A stretch of 64,000 bases of DNA from an uncultured Paracoccaceae bacterium. Its GTDB lineage: Bacteria > Pseudomonadota > Alphaproteobacteria > Rhodobacterales > Rhodobacteraceae. The stretch is taken from NCBI GenBank assembly GCA_947494675.1, contig CANLVP010000003.1, positions 421,791 through 485,790 of the forward strand, given 5' to 3'. The notes beneath the pieces were generated by a model. That model saw only the letters and a list, made by a program, of their open reading frames with translations. It was not told where the DNA came from and did no database searches. The translations under genes and the position numbers were made by a program. This document shows, in pieces, positions 54,887 through 63,375 of the stretch (positions are counted from its first letter, which is position 1; each line of letters begins with the position of its first letter).

Positions 54887-56386
54887 ATGGACGTCGTGCG
54901 CTTGGACCCAACGGACAATGTGGTCACAGCAACAAAGGCATTGCCTGTCGCGGCTGCGGTCGAGGGCTTTCAAACCACAACAGCCATCCCGTCGGGTCAC
55001 AAGGTCGCCACGCAAGCCATTGCAACCGGCGAGCCGGTCCGCAAATACGCACAACTGATCGGATATGCCGCAAGCGATATTGCGCCGGGCGATCATGTGC
55101 ACACCCACAACATCGAGTTTCGCAACACCGACATGGCTTATGAATTTGCGACCGACCTGCGCCCGGTAGCGCCTGCGACGGGTGATACCTTTCTGGGCTA
55201 CCGGCGGGACAACGGCACTGTGGGGACGCGCAATTACATCGCCGTTGTGACATCGGTGAATTGCTCGGCCACTGCCGCGCGGATGATCTCCGATCACTTC
55301 ACGCCGGACCGCTTGGCCGCCTACCCCAATGTCGACGGTGTGGCCGCATATGTGCACGGCACTGGCTGCGGGATGGCCGGTGACGGCGACGGGTTCGAGG
55401 CTTTGCAACGTGTGATGTGGGGCTACGCCCGCCACCCTAACCACGCCGGTGTCCTGATGGTCGGTCTTGGCTGCGAGATGAACCAGATCGATTGGCTGCT
55501 AGACGCTTGGGGCCTGAAACACGGGCCGCTGTTCCAGACGATGAATATCCAGAACATCGCAGGGCTTCGCCGGACCGTCGAAGCAGGCATTGCCAAGATT
55601 GAGGCAATGTTACCACTGGCCAATCAGGCGGTCCGCACCCCCTGCCCGGCCTCCGAGCTAAAGGTCGCGCTGCAGTGCGGCGGCTCTGACGCGTGGTCGG
55701 GCATCACGGCGAACCCGGCACTCGGCTATGCCACCGACCTATTGGTGGCGCAGGGCGGCACGGGGGTTTTGGCCGAAACACCAGAGATTTACGGGGCAGA
55801 GCATTTGCTGACCCGGCGCGCAATCGACACTGCTACCGGCGAGCGTCTGCTTGGATTGATCCGCTGGTGGGAAGACTACACCGCGCGCAATCGCGGCTCG
55901 ATGGACAATAACCCTTCGCCCGGAAACAAGGCGGGCGGGCTGACGACGATCCTGGAAAAATCGCTGGGGGCCGCGGCCAAGGGCGGGACCTCACCGCTGG
56001 TCGGTGTCTACAAATACGCCGAAAGTGTCACGGCCAAGGGCTTCACCTTTATGGACAGCCCCGGCTATGATCCCGCCTCTGTCACCGGGCAAATCGCGGG
56101 TGGCTGCAACCTTGTGTGTTTCACCACCGGGCGGGGTTCGGCGTTCGGATCAAAACCTGCGCCCACCATCAAGATCGCCACCAACTCCGACATGGCCAAA
56201 CGCATGTCAGAGGATATGGATATCGACGCGGGTACGATCCTGACGGGCGAAAGCAATGTCGCCGAAAAGGGGCGCGAGATTTACGAGATGTTCCTCGCCG
56301 TCGCCTCTGGCCAACCGTCCTTGTCAGAGGCGCAGGGTCTTGGCGACTATGAATTTGTGCCATGGCAAATTGGCGCGGTTATGTAG
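54887..56386 (+). CDS. UxaA-family altronate/galactarate-type dehydratase
   Basis: 499 residues, full-length (SAF plus UxaA domains). N-terminal SAF domain to about residue 90 with HVHTHNIEFR as iron-site His region; then the catalytic part GYRRDNGTVGTRNYIAVVTS, HGTGCGMAG, CGGSDAWSGITANPALG and NPSPGNKAGGLTTILEKSLG. Known members dehydrate D-altronate, galactarate or related acids to 2-keto-3-deoxy acids. ATG at 54887. No uxaB/uxaC or KDG kinase/aldolase genes lie in the window, so the true substrate is open. Its end is 2 bases from the convergent hexosaminidase gene. Confidence 0.88.
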   Translation: MDVVRLDPTDNVVTATKALPVAAAVEGFQTTTAIPSGHKVATQAIATGEPVRKYAQLIGYAASDIAPGDHVHTHNIEFRNTDMAYEFATDLRPVAPATGDTFLGYRRDNGTVGTRNYIAVVTSVNCSATAARMISDHFTPDRLAAYPNVDGVAAYVHGTGCGMAGDGDGFEALQRVMWGYARHPNHAGVLMVGLGCEMNQIDWLLDAWGLKHGPLFQTMNIQNIAGLRRTVEAGIAKIEAMLPLANQAVRTPCPASELKVALQCGGSDAWSGITANPALGYATDLLVAQGGTGVLAETPEIYGAEHLLTRRAIDTATGERLLGLIRWWEDYTARNRGSMDNNPSPGNKAGGLTTILEKSLGAAAKGGTSPLVGVYKYAESVTAKGFTFMDSPGYDPASVTGQIAGGCNLVCFTTGRGSAFGSKPAPTIKIATNSDMAKRMSEDMDIDAGTILTGESNVAEKGREIYEMFLAVASGQPSLSEAQGLGDYEFVPWQIGAVM

Positions 56387-56388
56387 GT

Positions 56389-58176
56389 CTAAGCTACCCC
56401 AATCGCGACGCGCCCGGTATCATCCACATGATAGCGGTCCGACAGGGCCTCAAGCGTTTCCAATGCAGGCCGCTCTGATTGCCAGGCCATCATCGCAACG
56501 CCCAAGATGCGCGGCATCAGCATTGGCCACATTTGGCTGTCCTGCGTTGTGAATTCCGACCAGAACGCCCCCTGCACACCAATCACATTGTCAGCGAGCG
56601 CGGAGTCCGGCACTGGATCCCAGGCAATTGTGGCGGGCAGGTCCACAAAGGCGGCCCAACTTGCACCCCAATCGTCTGGATCAGAGGTATGCGCCATATC
56701 AAGGTAGGCATGTTGCGCGGGCGTCATCACCACATCGTAACCTGCACGCGCGGCATCCAAACCCGGGCCAAGTCCGGTCCAGCTGAACAGGATGGCATTG
56801 TGCCCAATACCGCCGTTTGCGCCCTGCGCCGCCTCTTCCCACGCCGCCGGGCGCTGACCCTTGCTGACGGCATAGGCACCCAGCTTTTCCATCGTCCAGC
56901 CCTGCAAATCCTGCGTGGTCTTCAGCCCATGTTCCTCCATCAGCGCACGGGCGCGCGGGCTGCTCATCCACGTGTGTTCTGGCAGCTCATCACAGCCGAG
57001 ATGCAGGTGATTGAACGGGAAAAGCGCGCTGATTTCGTCGATGATCGCCTCGCAAACCTCCCAGGTTTTGGGCATCGCGGGGTTCAGCGCATTGCGGGCG
57101 TAACCTTGGACGGACTTTTCATCACCGTTGTCACCGGGGTCACGGGTCTCCGGGAAAATCTCGGTCAGGGCAAGCGCATGGGCTGGGGTTTCGATCTCTG
57201 GCATCACCTCGATATTGAGGGCCGCGGCATGGGCGATGATCTCTTTGACGGTTTCCTTGGCGTAAAACCCACCTTCGCAGGGGGTTCCAGCGAACAAGGC
57301 AGGCAAGACTTGCCCCTCGCCACGCAGGGCTGTTTGCTGCGTCAGTTCTGGCAAGCTATCCAACGCGATCCGAAACGCCTCGTCATCCGCGAAATGCCAA
57401 TGAAACCGGTTCAGTTTCAACAATGCCATCAAATCAAGAAGCGCTGTGATACTGCTAGGTTCGTAAAAATGTCGAGCGGTATCAAGTTGTTGACCGCGCC
57501 AGCCGAAGCGCGGCGCGTCGGTGATTTCGCCACAGGGCAGCGGTCCATTCTGCAACAGCGTCAGCAAGGTTATGCCTGCATAGAACTGCCCACCATAAGA
57601 CCCGGCGGTCACGGTGACGCCGTCCCGCGCGATCTCAATGCGGTAGGCATCATTGGGCATTTCGGCCATGACGATTTTGACCGGATGCCCCCCTGCAAAC
57701 GCTAGGCCTTGGCGGTCAGCGAGCGCCGCAACAGCGCCCATCGCATCACCACCAACTTCAAAACCGTCCACGGCGATTTCGCCACCGCTCGGCGACCAAT
57801 GGCTCGGTTGCGGCACCAGCGGCAATCCGTTCAGCGGACGTGGATCTGCGCGCGGCGGCACCTTGCGCCCGGCAGGGGTCGCTGGCAATGGCGTGATATG
57901 CGCGCCATGACGTAAATAGGGGCCGAGCGGCATCCACGCGCGGTTGCTTGGGATGTATCCGCCGGTGTATTTCAATGTCACGACATGCGGCTGACCGGCC
58001 TCAAGTTCAGGCAGCGCCACTTCGGTAAAACTGCCCAGCGCATATTGCAGCCTGCCCCCCTCAACGGGCGCAAGCGGGGCCATGCCGGAAAAGCAAAAGA
58101 CCGCCCCCAACAGCGGGCGATCAGGGGTCAGGGTGCAGACCAAAAGGTCGCCTGCGATGTGGCAATCGTAGTGCAT
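56389..58176 (-). CDS. Beta-N-acetylhexosaminidase (GH20), cytoplasmic
   Basis: 595 residues. The GH20 catalytic domain starts near residue 220 (RFGWRGQQLDTARHF) with WHFADDEAFRIALDSLPEL, and the substrate-assisted catalytic pair D396-E397 in HLGCDELPEHTW. The N-terminal 200 residues include a GH20b-like domain (VPQPSHWSPSGGEIAVDG). No signal peptide, so it acts in the cytoplasm on imported N-acetylated disaccharides such as chitobiose. ATG at 58176 directly follows the GntR stop by 1 base. Same transcription unit as the regulator. Confidence 0.9.
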   Translation of the reverse strand: MHYDCHIAGDLLVCTLTPDRPLLGAVFCFSGMAPLAPVEGGRLQYALGSFTEVALPELEAGQPHVVTLKYTGGYIPSNRAWMPLGPYLRHGAHITPLPATPAGRKVPPRADPRPLNGLPLVPQPSHWSPSGGEIAVDGFEVGGDAMGAVAALADRQGLAFAGGHPVKIVMAEMPNDAYRIEIARDGVTVTAGSYGGQFYAGITLLTLLQNGPLPCGEITDAPRFGWRGQQLDTARHFYEPSSITALLDLMALLKLNRFHWHFADDEAFRIALDSLPELTQQTALRGEGQVLPALFAGTPCEGGFYAKETVKEIIAHAAALNIEVMPEIETPAHALALTEIFPETRDPGDNGDEKSVQGYARNALNPAMPKTWEVCEAIIDEISALFPFNHLHLGCDELPEHTWMSSPRARALMEEHGLKTTQDLQGWTMEKLGAYAVSKGQRPAAWEEAAQGANGGIGHNAILFSWTGLGPGLDAARAGYDVVMTPAQHAYLDMAHTSDPDDWGASWAAFVDLPATIAWDPVPDSALADNVIGVQGAFWSEFTTQDSQMWPMLMPRILGVAMMAWQSERPALETLEALSDRYHVDDTGRVAIGVA

Positions 58177-58177
58177 A

Positions 58178-58933
58178 TCAATCCAACCGAAGCTCTGAGA
58201 CAAAATCGTAGATGTCGGACCGATATAGCCCGCTGGTAAATTCGATGGGCCGACCAGAGGCCAGAAACGCCGTACGCTCAATCTGCAGGATCGCGGACCC
58301 CTCGGCGAGGTCCAGATGGTCGGCCACGGGGCCCGTCGCATTGACCGCCTGCACACGCTGCACGGCGCGCACCGGAGCGGTGCCACGGGCGCGCAGCACC
58401 TCGTAAAGCGACAGATGTATCTTGTCGGGACGCGGCAAGATGTCTTCGGGCAAGGACGAATGTTCCAGCGCCATCGGCACACCGTCCCCGTGCCGCAACC
58501 GGTGGACGCGGGCGACCTGGTGGTGCGACGACAGGCCAAAAACCATCGTCTCAGACGGCGCCGGGCGGAACACACCCGCCAACAAAACCGTACTGGTCGA
58601 AGTGATTCCGCGCGCCTTGAGGTTTTCGGTGAATGACACCAGTGACGACAGCGATTGTTCAAATCGCTCACCATTGCCGCGTACAAAAGACCCGGCCCCC
58701 TGCCGCTGCTCGATCAAACCCTCGGACACCAATTCGGCGATGGCCTTGCGCACGGTCACCCGGCTAATCTGTGCGATTTCAGCGACTTCGCGCTCTGACG
58801 GCAGCTGATCATCTGCGAGCAATTCGCCGGATTTCACCAACCCACCGATGTGACGGCACAGCTGTTTGTAACGCGGCCCACGGCCGTCGCGATACCATTT
58901 CTGTTGATCCAGTTCGGTGACAAAGTCGGCCAT
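58178..58933 (-). CDS. GntR-family regulator with UTRA domain (NagR/HutC type)
   Basis: 251 residues. Winged helix-turn-helix (LPSEREVAEIAQISRVTVRK, residues about 46-65) followed by a UTRA ligand domain (SSLVSFTENLKARGITSTST, HSSLPEDILPRPDKIHLSLY, YRSDIYDFVSEL). UTRA domains bind small sugars or phosphates; NagR binds GlcNAc-6-P or GlcN-6-P. ATG at 58933 is chosen with GAGGGA 9 bases upstream. Divergent from the ABC transporter, with the inverted repeat at 58969 as operator. Likely represses both the transporter and itself plus GH20. Confidence 0.9.
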   Translation of the reverse strand: MADFVTELDQQKWYRDGRGPRYKQLCRHIGGLVKSGELLADDQLPSEREVAEIAQISRVTVRKAIAELVSEGLIEQRQGAGSFVRGNGERFEQSLSSLVSFTENLKARGITSTSTVLLAGVFRPAPSETMVFGLSSHHQVARVHRLRHGDGVPMALEHSSLPEDILPRPDKIHLSLYEVLRARGTAPVRAVQRVQAVNATGPVADHLDLAEGSAILQIERTAFLASGRPIEFTSGLYRSDIYDFVSELRLD

Positions 58934-58968
58934 GGCGATTCCCTCACTGCCAGATGCAGCGGATTTTC

Positions 58969-58991
58969 TTGGTATCATCAAATAATACCAA
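58969..58991. promoter_or_regulatory. Candidate operator of the UTRA regulator
   Basis: Inverted repeat TTGGTAT-N9-ATACCAA, 35 bases before the regulator ATG. A further TTGGTATTAC half-site lies near 59073 on the transporter side. Same half-site word as the acid-sugar operators but different spacing. Confidence 0.6.
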
Positions 58992-59157
58992 TACAAGCCA
59001 AAATGAAACCCGCCAATGATCTTGCATCTATTAAAGTGCTGACTTTACTCAATAAATATCCTCTATTTCATTTTGGTATTACAGTGGTAGCAAAAGTGGC
59101 TTTCTCGGTTAATCTGAATGCAACACGTCGATTCGAGACCAATCTTTCGGGGGATAG

Positions 59158-60090
59158 ATGACGGACATCGCGACAGAATACGCCGCCACTGGCACCAAGC
59201 AGAAGGCCAAGAGCTTGCCCGAAGCCGTGTTCGCTTGGTTGCTGATCGGCCCTGCAATGCTGTTCATCGCGGTGATCGTCGCATGGCCCCTTGCTGAGAC
59301 CATTCGCCTCTCGTTCATGGAGGCCGGATTGGGCGGTGAGGAATACGTGGGCCTCGCCAATTACCAAGACCTCGTGGAGAGCCGCAAGTTTCACCAGACC
59401 ATCGTGCGGACGTTCTATTGGATGTTCCTGTCGGTCGCGCTCAAGCTCATCCTTGGGCTGATCGGGGCGACATTGCTGAACGCTGCTGTGCCGGGGCGCG
59501 CCCTCTTTCGGGTGCTGGTCATGCCTCCGTGGATCATCCCAATGGCGATCGGCATGATCGGCTGGCTCTGGCTTTACAACGGTTACTTTGGCGTCTTGTC
59601 CGGCACAATGATGTCGCTTGGCATCACGGACGGCCCGTTCGAATTCCTCGCCTACAAACAATCCGCATTCTACTCTGCCGTCGTGGCCGATGTCTGGGTC
59701 GGCACACCAATGGTGACGCTGTTTTTCCTGGCGGCCATGCAGGGCGTCAGCCGCGATCTATACGAGGCGGCTTGGGTAGATGGCGCAGGCCGCTGGTACC
59801 GTTTTCGCCGCATTACGATCCCGCAGATCATGCCGGTCATCGTGTCCATGTCGCTCCTCTCGGCCATCTTCACCTTCAACAGTTTTGAGATCATCTGGAT
59901 CCTCACCGAAGGCGGCCCGCGCGGTGCCACCACCACCTTGATTGTGGACACCTACAAGACCGCCATCAGCAACTTCAAATTCGGCGAAGGATCGGCCCGC
60001 GCCGTTATCATCGTGATCCTGCTGGGGGCATTCTCGCTGATCTATTTGAACGTGCTGAAATACGTGAACCGCAAGTACGGGACCAAATAA
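59158..60090 (+). CDS. CUT1 sugar ABC transporter permease 1 (MalF type)
   Basis: 310 residues, six hydrophobic segments and the EAA loop EAAWVDGAGRWYRFRRITIP near residue 200. ATG at 59158 with GGGGGA 6 bases upstream. It begins a unit of two permeases, a binding protein, an ATPase and an oxidoreductase, divergent from the GntR/GH20 unit. Likely imports N-acetylglucosamine oligomers, by context. Confidence 0.92.
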   Translation: MTDIATEYAATGTKQKAKSLPEAVFAWLLIGPAMLFIAVIVAWPLAETIRLSFMEAGLGGEEYVGLANYQDLVESRKFHQTIVRTFYWMFLSVALKLILGLIGATLLNAAVPGRALFRVLVMPPWIIPMAIGMIGWLWLYNGYFGVLSGTMMSLGITDGPFEFLAYKQSAFYSAVVADVWVGTPMVTLFFLAAMQGVSRDLYEAAWVDGAGRWYRFRRITIPQIMPVIVSMSLLSAIFTFNSFEIIWILTEGGPRGATTTLIVDTYKTAISNFKFGEGSARAVIIVILLGAFSLIYLNVLKYVNRKYGTK

Positions 60091-60091
60091 G

Positions 60092-60934
60092 ATGATGGAC
60101 AAGTACACAAAGCTGCAAATGGCAGGCATCTACGCCGCGGTCACGGTCTTCTTGATCTTCATCCTGCTGCCGTTCTTTGAGATGTTCATGGCGTCCCTGC
60201 GCCCGCTCGAACACCTTTTCCGCAGCCCCTATCAGTTCTGGTCGGATGACTTCAGCTTTCAGGCCTATTCCGACATGTGGGATACGGTGCCGCTGCTGGG
60301 CCGCTACATCTTTAACTCCGTCTTTATCGCTACTTCCGTGACCCTGATCACGATGGTTTTTGTGGTCCCCGCGGCCTACGCCTATGCGCGGCTCGACTTT
60401 CCGTTCAAGAACGGGTCATTGGCGATTTTCCTTGGCGTAAACATGTTCACCGGCGCGGTCCTGCTGATCCCGCTTTACCGCGTGTTACGGTCCATCGGGC
60501 TTTTGAACACATACTGGGCGATGATTGTGCCGGGCGTGGCGTTCCTGATCCCGACAGGTATCTGGCTGCTGCGGTCTTATCTGGAGAAAATCCCAAAAGA
60601 GCTGGAAGAGGCGGCATTTGTCGATGGGGCCAGCCGGATGTACACGCTGCGCCGCGTTGTTTTGCCGCTGGCAACGCCCGGCCTGATCGTTGTGGGCACC
60701 GCCGTCTTTATCGGGGCCTATGCCCAGCAATTCCTTTTCGCGATCACATTCAACCAACAACGCGAACTGCAACCCCTGCCTGCCGGTCTTTTTGAATTCA
60801 TCGGCTATCAGGATGTCACCTGGAACCAGATGATGGCCGCTGCCTTAACCGGCATTCTGCCTGTCATGGTCATCTTCTTATTCCTTCAAAAATACCTTGT
60901 GGCGGGTCTGACGGCCGGTGCGGTCAAAGAATAG
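60092..60934 (+). CDS. CUT1 sugar ABC transporter permease 2 (MalG type)
   Basis: 280 residues, six hydrophobic segments and EAA loop EEAAFVDGASRMYTLRRVVL. Starts one base after permease 1 (two adjacent ATGs). The C-terminal YQDVTWNQMMAAALTGILPV is typical of MalG-like proteins. Forms the heterodimeric channel with permease 1. Confidence 0.92.
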   Translation: MMDKYTKLQMAGIYAAVTVFLIFILLPFFEMFMASLRPLEHLFRSPYQFWSDDFSFQAYSDMWDTVPLLGRYIFNSVFIATSVTLITMVFVVPAAYAYARLDFPFKNGSLAIFLGVNMFTGAVLLIPLYRVLRSIGLLNTYWAMIVPGVAFLIPTGIWLLRSYLEKIPKELEEAAFVDGASRMYTLRRVVLPLATPGLIVVGTAVFIGAYAQQFLFAITFNQQRELQPLPAGLFEFIGYQDVTWNQMMAAALTGILPVMVIFLFLQKYLVAGLTAGAVKE

Positions 60935-60971
60935 CCACCACTCAAAAACGAAACCCAAGGGAGACTACCAA

Positions 60972-62183
60972 ATGAAATTGATGAAACTCACATGTGCAGC
61001 GGCTTTGCTGTCGAGCGCGGCCACCGTCGCAATGGCAGACAGCCACGCCACCGAATTGCACTTTATCATGTGCGGCGGTGAAGTGCGTGACGCCGACCAG
61101 GCCGTCGTAGACCAGTTCGAGGCCGACAACGAAGGCGTCACCGTGAACCTTGAGGCCGTGCCATGGGGCACATGTCAGGACAAATCCCTGACGCTGGCCG
61201 CTGCCGGTGACCCGCCATCTATTGCCTATATGGGGTCACGCACGTTGCGCCAATTGGCCAACAACGACCTGATCGTGCCTGCGCAAATTCAGGATGACGT
61301 GATCTATCAGGATGGCGTTCTGAACACCGTCACCATCGAAGGCACGCAGTGGGGCTATCCACACGCGTTCTCGACCAAGGCGCTTTATATCAACTGTGAT
61401 ATCGTTGAAGCATCCGGTCAGGAATGCGTCGCCCCAACCACTTGGGACGAGATGTATGCCATGGCCGAAGGCGTTGTTGCCAACACTGATGCGGCAGGCG
61501 TTGGCCTTGCTGGCAAAGACTTCGACAACACCATGCACCAGTTCCTCAACTACCTCTATTCCAACGGCGGTGTGGTGATCGACAGTGCCACGGGCGCAAA
61601 TATGCTGGACAGCCAGCAGACCCGCGAAACGCTGGAATTCTACGGCAAGCTGGCGTCGGTCGCGCAAGAGGGTCCAACCGCTTGGGAGCGTGACCAGCTG
61701 AAGGATCTGTTCAACGACGGTCAGATCGCCATGTATGTCCAGGGCCCTTGGGGCTACGGCCAGCACAACGAAGACATCAACCAGTTGGTGGCACCTGTGC
61801 CTGCCGGTCCTTCCGGTGAAAGCGGCACGATCCTGATCACCGACTCAATCGTGGTGTTCAAAGGCTCTGGCCACGAAGAATTGGCACAGGAACTTGCCCA
61901 GCGCATTACATCCGGCGACAGCCAGTATGACCTTGATAGCTCCTGGGGTCTGACACCGATCCTTGACTACGCGGCAATGGGCAAGACCGACCTCTACTAC
62001 GAAGACGGCATCTGGCCGAACTTCACAGCGACAATTTCCACCGGTGGACCAGAGCCGCTGCTGGAAGACTTCAAGTCGCTGCAGTCCGTCTTCACCAACA
62101 TGGTGCAGGGCATCCTGCTTGAGGACGACACCGTGGACAACCTTGTGACGATCGCTGGTGAAGAGCTCGACGACGCTCTCTAA
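60972..62183 (+). CDS. CUT1 sugar ABC transporter binding protein
   Basis: 403 residues. Signal peptide MKLMKLTCAAALLSSAATVA cleaved near AMA-DS; SBP_bac_1 fold (TELHFIMCGGEVRDADQAVV, WGYPHAFSTKALYINCDIVE, PAGPSGESGTILITDSIVVF). The position third after the permease genes is a less common order for CUT1 operons, where the binding protein usually comes first. AAGGGAG is about 9 bases before the ATG. A strong hairpin follows the gene. Ligand inferred to be an amino-sugar oligosaccharide. Confidence 0.9.
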   Translation: MKLMKLTCAAALLSSAATVAMADSHATELHFIMCGGEVRDADQAVVDQFEADNEGVTVNLEAVPWGTCQDKSLTLAAAGDPPSIAYMGSRTLRQLANNDLIVPAQIQDDVIYQDGVLNTVTIEGTQWGYPHAFSTKALYINCDIVEASGQECVAPTTWDEMYAMAEGVVANTDAAGVGLAGKDFDNTMHQFLNYLYSNGGVVIDSATGANMLDSQQTRETLEFYGKLASVAQEGPTAWERDQLKDLFNDGQIAMYVQGPWGYGQHNEDINQLVAPVPAGPSGESGTILITDSIVVFKGSGHEELAQELAQRITSGDSQYDLDSSWGLTPILDYAAMGKTDLYYEDGIWPNFTATISTGGPEPLLEDFKSLQSVFTNMVQGILLEDDTVDNLVTIAGEELDDAL

Positions 62184-62197
62184 GGCGACCTCCCGGC

Positions 62198-62228
62198 CCC
62201 GGGCGGCGACCACACCGTCGCCCGGGGT
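62198..62228 (+). terminator. Intercistronic hairpin after the CUT1 binding-protein gene
   Basis: CCCCGGGCG / CGCCCGGGG, 9-bp perfect stem and 13-base loop, 14 bases after the stop and 36 bases before the ATPase ATG. No U-run, so a stabiliser or attenuator rather than a full terminator. Confidence 0.6.
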
Positions 62229-62264
62229 TCAACCCACCCCTCTTTTGATCGATTGGACGGATCC

Positions 62265-63365
62265 ATGGCGACGCTCTCTCTCAATGCCATCAACAAGTCG
62301 TTTGGCAGCGCAAAGGTGCTGCATGACATCAGCCTTGCGATTGAGGACAAGGAATTCGTGGTCTTCGTAGGCCCGTCGGGCTGCGGAAAATCGACACTGC
62401 TGCGGATCATCGCGGGCCTCGAAGAAGCCACATCAGGCGCGATTGTGATCGGTGGGGAAGACGTCAGCGCAGCCCCACCGGTTGAGCGCGGCATTTCCAT
62501 GGTGTTCCAATCCTATGCGCTTTACCCGCACCTGAGCGTTTATGAAAACATCGCCTTCCCCTTGCGGGTCCAAAAGCTGGAAAAGGCCGATATGGACAGC
62601 CGCGTCCAGCGTGCTGCTGACATTCTGCAACTGACGGATAAGTTGCAACTCAAGCCCGGCCAGCTGTCGGGCGGGCAACGCCAGCGCGTCGCCATTGGCC
62701 GGTCGATTGTGCGCAATCCCAAGGTATTTTTGTTCGACGAGCCGCTGTCGAACCTCGACGCAGCCCTGCGCGGCGATATGCGTGTTGAACTCAGCCAATT
62801 GCATCAAAGCCTTGATGCCACGATGGTCTATGTCACCCACGATCAGGTGGAGGCGATGACCATGGCCGACCGGATCGTCGTTCTGAACGGCGGACGGGTC
62901 GAACAATTCGGCACGCCGATGGAGCTTTACCATCACCCCAAAACCAAATTTGTGGCCTCCTTCATTGGACAGCCGAACATGAACCTGGTCCCCGCCACCG
63001 TGCAGGGCGTCGACGCGAGTGGCGTCAAGGTAGAGCTGCAAGGCGGCTACCAAATGGTTCTGCCGGTTGAGGCATCTACCGTGAACTCCGGCGACAAGGT
63101 TGAGGTCGGTATCCGCCCGGAACATGTCACCCTTGGGTCCGAGGGGCTCGAGATTTCGGTAAACGTGCTTGAGCGTTTGGGCGGCGTGTCGATCACCTAT
63201 GGCACCATTGGCGGCGACACGCGATTCTGCGCCTCGCTTCCCGGTGATGCCGTGATCGCCGAAGGAGCACCCATGACCCTGAGTGTCGCACCCGGCGATT
63301 GCCATGTGTTCGACGCCGCAGGCGACGTGCTGCGCCGCAAGGCCGCACCCGCTTTGGTCGCTTGA
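62265..63365 (+). CDS. CUT1 sugar ABC transporter ATP-binding protein (MalK/UgpC type)
   Basis: 366 residues. Walker A GPSGCGKST, signature LSGGQRQRVAIGRSIV, Walker B VFLFDEPLSNLD, H-loop VTHDQVEAMTMAD, and a C-terminal TOBE domain (PNMNLVPATVQGV, IRPEHVTLG). ATG at 62265 gives MATLSLNAINKSFGS; a TTG four codons earlier is possible. Confidence 0.94.
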   Translation: MATLSLNAINKSFGSAKVLHDISLAIEDKEFVVFVGPSGCGKSTLLRIIAGLEEATSGAIVIGGEDVSAAPPVERGISMVFQSYALYPHLSVYENIAFPLRVQKLEKADMDSRVQRAADILQLTDKLQLKPGQLSGGQRQRVAIGRSIVRNPKVFLFDEPLSNLDAALRGDMRVELSQLHQSLDATMVYVTHDQVEAMTMADRIVVLNGGRVEQFGTPMELYHHPKTKFVASFIGQPNMNLVPATVQGVDASGVKVELQGGYQMVLPVEASTVNSGDKVEVGIRPEHVTLGSEGLEISVNVLERLGGVSITYGTIGGDTRFCASLPGDAVIAEGAPMTLSVAPGDCHVFDAAGDVLRRKAAPALVA

Positions 63366-63375
63366 GGATACCGCA

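Noticed and set aside
56479-57705. Plus-strand open frame of 408 codons
   Set aside because: Antisense to the GH20 catalytic domain, no homology recognisable.
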